Source: Symsagittifera roscoffensis (lineage: Eukaryota > Xenacoelomorpha > Acoela > Convolutidae). From it: a DNA stretch of 64,000 nt. Both the position numbers and the translations under genes were made by a program. This document shows positions 56,093 to 64,000 of the stretch, one piece after another. How positions within the stretch are numbered: position 1 is the stretch's first letter; the number at the start of each line of letters is the position of its first letter. The notes beneath the pieces are model-generated. The model was not told the origin of the DNA, searched no databases, and saw only the letters and a list, made by a program, of their open reading frames with translations. Location: contig NC_087069.1 in assembly GCF_963678635.1 (NCBI RefSeq), positions 53,418,251 to 53,482,250 on the forward strand, read 5' to 3'.

Positions 56093-56983
56093 TACTCGAA
56101 CACTATTGGTGAGGGAAGTGGGCCACTGATAACCCAGCCAATAGGCACACGGACAGCGCCAGGAATATTTTGATTTCCTCCTTGGAAGTATTCGAGAGGC
56201 TTAAATGCATGAAAGACATCCTGCCCCAATATCATCTCAACCTCGAGTAGTTGTAGACAATAGGTTTAACTGGATGCAGATGTGGAAACCTGTCTTGCAG
56301 GAATGGAACTGCAATGGTTTCGGAACCAACGTTCAGACTGTCTTTTACAAACATCTTAACCAAAAACGAGTATTCGTGGTGGTGGAATTTGGCAAACACG
56401 TTCTCTTTGTCTTGATACGTGGGAAAGGATTATATTGAATTGAAGCCGTTTACCAGATTATCTATCACTTGTCCAGTTAAACTTAAACGCTGTGCTGGGC
56501 CTGCCGAGACCCATGAGTGAGTACAACAGAATCGCACAATACAAGAGCAGCGGTCACGTCTGTGCTTGAACCTATTTCCAATCGAAGCACAGGAAGGAGT
56601 CCTGTGAGTTTCCTCTACGGCGGCGACCCGGCTACGTTCGACGACGAAGTTTGGGGTTTAATCCGGTTTGGCGGGGCGGTACTGTTTGAATTTGAATGAC
56701 TTGTGTTATTGCCAATGTTAACCTCCTTGTTCCCAAGCCTTGCGTTGAAATTTTTCTCAACACCATGCAAAAAGACATTATGGGTGCTTTAACAATCAGA
56801 ATGAAAGCATTTGCGGACTCTATGACATTTCCGGATCATGTGGTCAGTTTGCAAGCAGAAAAACGCAACCTATTTTGCGCCCAGAACTGAACTTGTTGGG
56901 TTGAAGTTTACTCCTTAAATACAGAACAACTCCAGAGTGGGTGTTTACCCTATTACTGGAGGCACGGGGCATAAAATGGTTTT

Positions 56984-57526
56984 TTAAAAATGAAGCAGTG
57001 GCAGAAACTTTAAGGTTTCTTTATAGAAACCAGTCTTTGAACCAGAGTGACCTATTCTGACTGGCATGCATAAGTTAATTTGCCTCAGCCTAACTTCAAG
57101 TGCATCAGCCTTGTCGCGTAGCCAGTCAATATTATCTAAAACGGTTGGCTGTCTACAACATATCTTTACAGCGTGAAGAAACCACGACTCTTTCATATTC
57201 GAAAGGTACTTTGAAATAAATTGATTCAAAACGGATGTACTCTTTAAGTAGTACTCATAGCCTAACGATTTTAACACAGCGCTGGAACTGGATATACAGG
57301 AAGCGAAACTGAAAACGCTTTCTAAACAGTACAATTTGAGATGGGAAAAAATCGCAAGTTTTTCGAGATGAGCCGACACAACTGTTTGTGGCTGTCCGAT
57401 ATTCCTCTCCAGATTTTTCAAAGCGGCCTTGTAGAATTTTCCACTGTATGCGAATTCGTTAGTTGCATTCTTCGCTGAGCCTGAAATGAGGATTTTGAGA
57501 TATTTCAGTCTGACATCATCACTCAT
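56984..57526 (-). pseudogene. BEL/Pao gag, longest intact stretch (180 aa), right arm
   Basis: The open frame reads MSDDVRLKYLKILISGSAKN, FAYSGKFYKAALKNLERNIG, QPQTVVSAHLEKLAIFSHLK, then SCISSSSAVLKSLGYEYYLK and NMKESWFLHAV. This is the conserved core of Pao-type Gag, less damaged than the left copy. It continues upstream (57600 and beyond) in other frames. Confidence 0.8.
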
Positions 57527-58286
57527 AACCTTTGCATCGATTCGATTGTGCTTTTGAACTGACCAAATCGTTCAGGCCACTGCAGTGGATTGCCGTCGAA
57601 TGAAGACAATTTCCACACAGGCAAGGGACCCTTCTGGCTTAGTGTCAAGATTTCAGCTAGATCTTGATTAGTGATTGATTTACTGTCAGAACACGTGATT
57701 GGCCCAGAGTTTTCCAGTCATTTTTATATGGCGCCATTAACGGTTTCGAATAGGTAGCAGCGACTACGGCATTAGGATTACCGACATAAAAAGTTGTTCC
57801 TCCGCTGAAGAACGTTTGAACAATCGATGGTTGTGTAGAATAATATGAGCTAGGGTGGAAGGTGACTGTTCAAGGGTTGAGGGAACTAGCTTTAGTGTGT
57901 AGAGGTGGTTGGTCAAAACAATAGCAGAAAAAAAATCTGTTGAGCAACGAGCATTGAACTCGTCGGGATATTAGACTGATGAAAACTACTCTGCATCGAG
58001 GGATTGTAGCTTTATAATTTAGTGAAAGGTAGCTGCTCCTGCCGCTCATACGTTCTATTTACATTTAAATTTGGCTAGTTGACACTTGTATCTGACATAT
58101 TAGGGACCTTAACACTCTGTGAGTTTATATAAGTCTTTTCGAAATAGTAAGCATTTGAATGAGAGTTATGAATCATCGTCCGATTCCTGCTGAAAGACGG
58201 TTCAATACTTGAAATTGACAAGAACTCAGAATCCGATTTGACCGGCGTAACGGGTTGAAGTTTTGTCTGAGCTGGGAGTTGAGTGT

Positions 58287-58700
58287 TCACTCAACTTCTT
58301 CTTGTCCTGTCTTCCTCCGTTTGGTTCTTCTGAACGGCCATTGCCAATTTCGAAGTGTTACGACGGAGCCCACTGAGTTCAGAAGCGTCTCCAAATATTT
58401 AGCTTCTTCGATAGTTGCTTCGGCTAGCTTTTGACGACTTTCCTCTACAACCACATAAAGTTCAAGTTGACCCTCCATGAACTGAAGCTGGATCTCTTTC
58501 TTTTTCAAACAAAGCTTCGCTTCTGCCTGTCGTTCAAATTCCTCGCGTCTAAAATTTGCAAGAGCTGCTTCTCTTCGATTCTCACTTAAAGTAATCGATG
58601 CAATCTTGGAACGCTGTGAGAAGGGTTTCTTGAAACAGATTCGCTTGGCGTCGGGGTTCGCGCAGTTGCTACCTGGTCCTCTTGAGTTTTATTTCCAAAA
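58287..58700 (-). pseudogene. BEL/Pao gag N-terminal coiled coil, right arm
   Basis: MKKKEIQLQFMEGQLELYVV, then VEESRQKLAEATIEEAK. A Lys/Glu-rich helix typical of the Pao Gag N-terminal part. Mirror of 26760-27030. Confidence 0.7.
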
Positions 58701-59229
58701 TTAATTTTTGTGAGAACTAATACATAGTCCTTTTTGAAGTGACAGATCCTAGGGAACACTCAAACTGGTTTATGGTTTCAGCAGCGTTAATGCTGTGCAT
58801 AGACAAAGTTATAAGTTTATCTTTTTTCCCTACGATTTTTTGTAAACAATTGGTAGATTATTCAATGTACGTTTAAATTTTAACTGGTCTATCATTCGCA
58901 CTTATGTTTTCTTTACGTTTGGCATGGTATTCAAAAATAAATTGTTTCCAGCTCTTTTTGGTATGATAAATGTTGTTTTTTTTCGGGCTGAGTTCAAGCT
59001 CTATTTTAAAAAATTTGTTTCTTTTTTTCTTTTTTTAAACTTAGAGCACAAAAAGATGTAGCGTCGATTGACGGAATCAAAAAACATTTTTTTTTCAAGT
59101 AGCCCCCATATACCGGACGAAAGGCTCCTCATAAGACTCCAACGACTCTCGTTACTTACAGAACAGAAGGACAACAAACTACCGGACTAAACTTAAAGAT
59201 TAGTTTTGCTTTTGAAACAAAACCTAAGA

Positions 59230-59440
59230 TTTATAAGGTTCAAGAAAGGTTAAATATTCTTCGACTGTTGTCATTTGCGAAATCTTATGCTTATCTGCTT
59301 TCCTTTTCCTTGAACCTGGTCGACTTTTCTTAACTTTTTTTAATGATAAATTTGGACAGATTGGGGAAATAACGACGAAGGCTTCTCAAATCTTTTGTTT
59401 CTGAAATGCAGGAGGATGAATTAATATAAGTCTACGAATC
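59230..59440 (-). pseudogene. Mirror of the 62-residue basic ORF, frameshifted
   Basis: Same sequence as 25883-26071 in reverse, with an extra base in an A-run (LIIKKS then stop). It lies about 80 bases from the empty site of the Helentron-like element. Confidence 0.4.
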
Positions 59441-59577
59441 AATTCTTGGTTGTTAGCTTTTCGTTTCGAAATTAAATGTTAGTCACATCAATGGTTAAAA
59501 CAATTTCTGTTTCAATCAAATTTCTATAAAAAATGGGGGTCTTTTGACGGTGAACGTTAATAACATCTGATAATTTG

Positions 59578-59760
59578 TTATGATTTTCTTTTTATTTCTC
59601 TTAGACTTTCTGGTGTATGCGGGTTATCGTTGTTTGATCTATGCTTGCTCAGTGAGTTATTTATATCATCGTGCCAAAATATAATGCTTTTCCGTGCCCT
59701 ACTTTTTTGAGAATTGCATAAAATTTTTTGAACAGTCTTTTCTCTGTTAATCGCATTCAA
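59578..59760 (-). pseudogene. Mirror of the 66-residue ORF (60 aa)
   Basis: MNAINREKTVQKILCNSQKS, then IIFWHDDINNSLSKHRSNN. It retains WHDD where the left copy has WQDD. It is contiguous with the frameshifted basic ORF, showing the arrangement before the 6.2-kb insertion in the other arm. Unknown family. Confidence 0.4.
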
Positions 59761-61129
59761 ACTTAGGCTTTGGAAGTGTCGTCGAGGCGTTTTTGTAGAG
59801 TTAATGTTGAAATTCTATGTAGTGTTGGAGAGAACTTGCAGCAGTATTGAACACCATTGACAGTGATAAAAGTTTCTGTTGTTGTAAGGGTAAGCAACTT
59901 AAGGAGTGTCTTGTTGTAAAGTCATCGAATGTAGGTTAAAAAAATATGACGATGATAACTTTAAGAACATTTAGCTGAGGTTTTCTAAGGTTCTCTTGAG
60001 ACTTCGGTTCGGTACTATCTAATTTAACGCGTATTGTTTATCGAATAAACTTAACGACCTACGGCGAAACGGTAGTACTAACGGTCACTGCAGTATGCGG
60101 CCGAAAACGGGGCGAGCCGTGAAAAGGTTACCCAACCACTCGAGGAATCCGAGTTAAGGGTTCACTCAAAAAACATGCTCGAGACGATTGACAATTTTAA
60201 CGGTTGAACAGGCGAGACGAAAACGATGTTTTCCGGCTTTGACATAAATTCGGGCAAAGAAAATTTTCAGGAAAAGTTGGTATAATTTTTGTTTTTTTTT
60301 TTTCGAGAAAATTTTCTGGAGTTTTTTTGTCCTAAACTTTTTTGGGTTCGAGTCTCTCCTGGGGTACTAGCGCACTGGGTATGAACTAAGATTAGGTATT
60401 TAGTACGGTCCTAATCGGTTTCAATTAACAACATCTTATGTAATTTTACAGCAAAATTTGAAATCTGGCAGATCCTACTAATGACAAAAAAAACAACGAA
60501 TCATAGCACCCTTAGGTCAGGTTATAGCATAATTGGGTTAAGAATCGGACAAAAAGCTTCGGTCTTACAAGTCTTTCTTGAGATGGTAACCGGATTTGGA
60601 TACAGAAACAACGTCACAATTTCCGGCCTTCTGGATGGTCTGACAATGACCACGTCGGCTTACCTACCACTTGGTCCATTTCGCAATTTGAAGACTTCTT
60701 GGTTTGTCTTGAGGTCTCAATTTCTTAACATCATGCTGATTTGACAATTGCGGCTATCCTGTTGTCGTCTTAGTTGTGTTTCGGTTTTGCGCACTTTCGG
60801 TGTTCGGATTTGGAGTGGTTGTTTTTCGGCCAGTTGATCGGATCAGCGGATTTCGGCTTACTCGCTGTTTCGTGCATCCTCATTTTTGGTCTTTTGATTG
60901 TTCGGCAAGGTTTACCATCGGTTTAGGTCACTTTAAATTAGCTCGGGCCATTGGTTTGAAAGTTTTCGTCTTCTTGTCTTCGATATCGGCCTATTCGATT
61001 ATGGGTATGGTTCGAATTGGTTTTTGAAATCGCACAAAATTGTGCTGGACTATCGTTCAAGACTTGAGGTAATACAAAATGGGGCCGGTCTAAATTTCGG
61101 TTACTAGGCTCTCTTATGGATGGGCGTTG

Positions 61130-61185
61130 CATTTATTGGGTAGGGCGTTGCATTTATTGGGTAGGGCATTGCATTTATCTTTAAT
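61130..61185 (-). repeat. 21-base minisatellite, right arm
   Basis: Three units of GGGCGTTGCATTTATTGGGTA type (61135-61180), mirror of 17905-17960. Confidence 0.75.
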
Positions 61186-61509
61186 TGGATCTCTGGTCCT
61201 TGGTCGGAGTTTGAGGTCACACAAACATTTGTTGGGTTCCCGAGTCGCGGCATCAAATTATTCTGCTCAATGTATTTTGTAAAAACAAAACAGAATCGGT
61301 TAAATTCGCAAAATGAGATCAAATTATTGTGACTTTATTAAACGCACCAAGCCAAAAAATTGGGGTTGATCATGCGCTGATATGGTGATTTGCAATTTTT
61401 ACAATGAAATCATGTTCAGTTCACGCAGTTGAAACAACAGAAACTCAATTTTCATTGATTTTTATGTTCTATCAGGTTTGGCTCAAATAGGATTCTCAAA
61501 TGAAACGAC

Positions 61510-61575
61510 TTAGGTGAGAACTGAACCCACGCCGAATTCCCCTATGTATACGCTGAGCTATAAAGCTGGTTCTGA
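61510..61575 (-). other. tRNA-like sequence, right arm
   Basis: On the minus strand: TAGCTCAGCG (A-box-like), then GTGGGTTCAGTTCTCAC, which forms a 5-bp T-stem with one G-U pair. Mirror of 17500-17570 and better preserved. The acceptor stem is not convincing. Confidence 0.35.
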
Positions 61576-61625
61576 AAAGAGACTATGCTGATTTTATTTT
61601 ATACTTCAACTAATACTATCTAGCA

Positions 61626-62260
61626 TTAACAGGCTCTTTTTCCCCCACCTGCAAAATTTCACTAGTAAAAGCTTGTTCTTTTCTGGATGCACTAAAATTG
61701 GCATGCAAACTACGTAGGCCATGACAAACTTCTTTGGTCTTCAAGTATAACCTTGTAAGCCCCCCGTTACACAATAAAACGGCTCTTTTCCAGTTTCCCC
61801 CCTTTCAAAATACCGAGTTTTATGTTTGTTTTACGTGTTATTACGGCTAAATGCGTGATGTTACGCTGTAAAGTATGAAGAACAAGTTTATTCACAATTG
61901 TCGATTTGTTCACCACACCAAATTTCATTGCAATATGTCAATAATAAATAAGCGGCTCTTTTCCAGTTCCCCCCCTTTCAAATTTAATTTTGAAAAGCTT
62001 ATTTTACGTTGTCATAATGCAATGAAATTTGGCGTGGTGAACAAATCGACAACTGTGAACAGATTTGTTCTTCATACTTTACAGCGTAACATCACGCATT
62101 TAGCCGTAATAACACGTAAATCAAACATAAAACTCGGTATTTTGAAAAGGGGGGGAAATGGAAAAGAGCCAAATAAGCTTTTCAAAATTGAATTTTAAAG
62201 GTGGGGGAACTGGAAAAGAGCCAAAAAAACTGATGCTCATGTGAGGTTTGGGGGAAGAGC
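61626..62260 (-). mobile_element. Nested MITE complex, right arm (three levels)
   Basis: The outer MITE-2 relative runs from GGCTCTTTTTCCCCCACC to GGGGGAAGAGCTT. Inside it is a MITE-3 (61781-62222) with flanks AATAAAAC / AAAAAAAC. Inside that is a second MITE-3 (61954-62170). The left arm has only the first two levels. Confidence 0.85.
61954..62170 (+). mobile_element. MITE-3 inserted into MITE-3, right arm only
   Basis: TIRs GGCTCTTTTCCAGTTCCCC / GGGGAAATGGAAAAGAGCC. Exact 8-bp target duplication AAATAAGC (61946-61953 and 62171-62178). The host sequence is uninterrupted at the matching place in the left arm (AGCTTATTTAAC near 17115), so this insertion is younger than the arm duplication. 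Confidence 0.9.
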
Positions 62261-62520
62261 TTTTGTGCTCAAGGCTAGAAAGATTAGGCTTTGAAAACTC
62301 ACATGGCTGGAAAAAGGGAGTAGATTTGTATTTTCTTAAAAATTAGAAACAAAGTAAAACTTTTTTTTGTGGTTTTATGTATCTTCTTTGTGATTTTGGG
62401 TACATTGAGTGAAAAGTTCGTAATGGAGTACGTTATAAAAAACCTTGCGTGCGAAAACAGTATCAACAAGATTGTTTTTTCTTTCAACTGAAAGCTCTTA
62501 TCACAGATTTTAGGACAATT

Positions 62521-62672
62521 GGCTCTTTTCCAGTTTTCCCCCTCTGATTTTTTTGAAATTCACAATATATGAAAGTCTCTTTAAAATACTTTTTTTTCAT
62601 GTTATTAATTGCATCAAAACGTGTCAGCGTGAACAGATGAACAAACTTCTACAACATTTTCTACAGCAAAAA
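62521..62672 (+). mobile_element. MITE-1 copy truncated near the His exon
   Basis: It starts GGCTCTTTTCCAGTTTTCCC after GGACAATT, the same target site as the left-arm MITE-1 at 16097-16769. It is truncated within the element near CTACAACATTTTCTACAG, and the His-exon donor flank follows directly. Confidence 0.75.
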
Positions 62673-62702
62673 TTTATTCGCTAGAATCTTTAAGGTACTT
62701 AC

Positions 62703-62915
62703 GTGAAATCACCCACTTCAACTAGAACAGAAATGTCTACTTTGCCTGAATTGAAACCAGTCACGCAGTGAGCAGCTGTGAGCACGTGATACGGGTCAAT
62801 TATAGTTCCCCCGCATGTACGATTCTCGCCAGCTGACACTTGGACACTGACATAGAAACTTCTTTTTTGAACGGCATTGTATCTTGTAATTGTAGGAAAC
62901 TCGTTAATCGGATAG
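62703..62915 (-). CDS. Serine protease His exon, right-arm copy
   Basis: 213 bases with acceptor TTTTTTCAAG and donor GTAAGTACC. It encodes the same protein stretch as 15087-15299 with few changes, and LTAAHC is intact (CAC codon). The frame is open and the activation-site exon lies upstream at 63304-63355. No Asp or Ser exons follow on this strand down to the gap, so it appears to be an orphan 5' half made by the inverted duplication. Confidence 0.82.
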
Positions 62916-63303
62916 CTTGAAAAAATAATTCTTTTCCGTTATATTAACACATCTTTGGCCTTTTTTCGATTCCCTTGTTTTTTTTCATAATTTTGCACAC
63001 GAAAGAATGTGCAAACTCAATCAGTTTTTTTATCTGATTAGTTTTTTGTTAGAAATAGAAAATTTGTTCTATAGATACCATCCATTTTTTTAAATTCCAA
63101 TTCTGCTTAATTTTGTTCTTGGGTAGAATAATGTGCATGTTGTGCATGATTGGCGAAGTTGTGCATGTGTGCCAAAGTTCAATTGAAATTTTCTAAAAAA
63201 AATAAATAGAAGTCTACTAATAAAACGTACCAAAAATGTAATAAAAGTTTATTCAAGTAATTTAAAACTTATAACAAAAACTTTTCATTTTCCAAACGAG
63301 TAC

Positions 63304-63355
63304 CCATTAATTATAGCTGCTCTGGAATTCAAATTAGCACCGGCATGTTCCAACT
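63304..63355 (-). CDS. Serine protease activation-site exon, right-arm copy
   Basis: LEHAGANLNSRAAIING, 52 bases, with acceptor TTCTCTTCACAG and donor GG|GTACTC. In phase with the exon at 62703-62915. IING is closer to the family standard IVGG than the VING of the main gene. Confidence 0.7.
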
Positions 63356-63779
63356 CTGTGAAGAGAACAATCAAAAAAGCTCGAAAGCCTAATTTAAATT
63401 TTTGTTTTGACATTTAAACTTTTGAGACTTTTCTTCGTTGCTGTTTCTGGTTCACAAGCAGTAAAAAATGATTTGACTTATCTCAGAAATAGGCGCGTAA
63501 AAAGTAATAAGACTTTTTGAAGTTCCTGCAAAAAGAAGTTGATTTTTGAATTTGGTTTGATTTTCAAAAAGTAACGAAGAAATCTTTGTTCTGAAATCTG
63601 ACTAATAAAACAAAGGAAGGGTATGCTTTTGCTCTTTCACACATGTTCTTTCACCACAAGGCATAAATGAAAAATGAAATATCAGAACGCATGAATGGTA
63701 AAAGAAATCATTCGCGCACTTTTCACAAATTTCCGGGCTCTTTTTTTGAAAGAAGCCCGATCATAACAATTGAGAGAGC

Positions 63780-63962
63780 AAAAACGGCATTTTTTCCTTT
63801 TCGCCACACCTGCAGTTTTCTAAAGTTAAATTACTGTTTCCACCAACCGATTAACAAAAAACTTGGCATGCGGACTAATAGGGCTATAACAAACATATTT
63901 GGTCTTCATAATTAAACTTGTAAAACCACTCATTACATCATAAAATTGATGCGCATACGATG
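63780..63962 (-). mobile_element. MITE-2 related element, right arm
   Basis: Mirror of 14085-14260. Contains GCATGCGGACTAATAGGGC and TTGTAAAACCACTCATTAC. Confidence 0.55.
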
Positions 63963-63963
63963 T

Positions 63964-63992
63964 GGGGGGTGGGGGGGGGGGGGGGGGGGGGT
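63964..63992 (+). repeat. Poly-G tract
   Basis: Six G, a T, then about 21 G. The left arm has only short C runs here (CCCCCCTCCTC near 14091). It could be a true expansion with quadruplex potential or an assembly artefact near a contig edge. Confidence 0.8.
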
Positions 63993-64000
63993 GGTTTGAG

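Larger units (their letters stand above)
54560..59170 (-). mobile_element. BEL/Pao retrotransposon, degenerate, right-arm copy
   Basis: Mirror of 26100-32095. On the minus strand: gag (58700-56940), protease (56700-56420), a junction near 56100 where all of RT is deleted, RNase H (56092-55740) and integrase (55330-54600). It shares the insertion with the left copy, so both descend from one element duplicated with the arm. Confidence 0.88.
54121..63970 (-). repeat. Right arm of the large inverted duplication
   Basis: Reverse complement of 33110 down to 14085, with indels. It starts immediately after the gap with the integrase-end sequence matching 33000-33110. It passes through MITE-1, BEL/Pao (shortened), the 62- and 60-residue ORF remnants, the GC-richer segment, the tRNA-like sequence, nested MITEs, MITE-1, and the His and activation-site exons. 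It lacks the Helentron-like element. Confidence 0.88.

Overview
The window is invertebrate (metazoan) genomic DNA from a draft assembly. It is AT-rich, has spliced exons with GT/AG boundaries, carries two 200-base N gaps (10356-10555, 53921-54120), and is dominated by repeats. The class of animal cannot be fixed from this sequence. The retroelement types (PHD-endonuclease LINE, BEL/Pao) are widespread in arthropods, nematodes and other invertebrates. Nothing looks bacterial, and there is no CRISPR, operon or origin.

The only convincing host gene is a trypsin-like (S1) serine protease family. A plus-strand gene can be traced exon by exon: activation-site exon 14666-14717, His exon 15087-15299, Asp exon 36114-36315, a GWG-like exon near 36908-36998, a possible Cys exon near 37780-37840, Ser exon up to 40196, and last exon 41175-41320. 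Splice phases agree wherever both sides are clear. Its second intron is about 20.8 kb and is filled with transposons and satellite. Partial 5' copies (activation-site and/or His exon) lie on the minus strand at 2520-3245, 7398-7449 and 62703-63355, with a decayed copy near 12.9 kb. The copy at 2520-2732 has lost the catalytic histidine.

Layout. 1-2.1 kb: minus-strand LINE with a 2A-like motif, PHD finger and endonuclease, running into RT at the window edge. 2.2-2.5 kb: foldback element. 2.8-10.36 kb: two direct copies of a 3.4-kb block with a stem-loop-rich spacer between them. 10.6-14.1 kb: old decayed protease-locus copy and MITEs. 14.1-33.1 kb: left arm of a large inverted duplication (protease exons, MITEs, tRNA-like element, Helentron-like insertion carrying a 173-bp satellite, BEL/Pao copy). 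33.0-35.6 kb: another BEL/Pao remnant. 36.1-41.3 kb: 3' protease exons. 41.7-44.6 kb: two palindrome-rich MITE-like copies. 44.8-53.9 kb: satellite of about 159-160 bp. 54.1-64.0 kb: right arm of the inverted duplication, in reverse order.

The strongest observations are historical. Comparing the two arms shows an exact empty site for the 6.2-kb Helentron-like element. It also shows a MITE insertion that happened only in the right arm. In the left arm, three pairs of 8-bp target duplications are separated in a way that is restored only by undoing an inversion between two inverted MITE copies.
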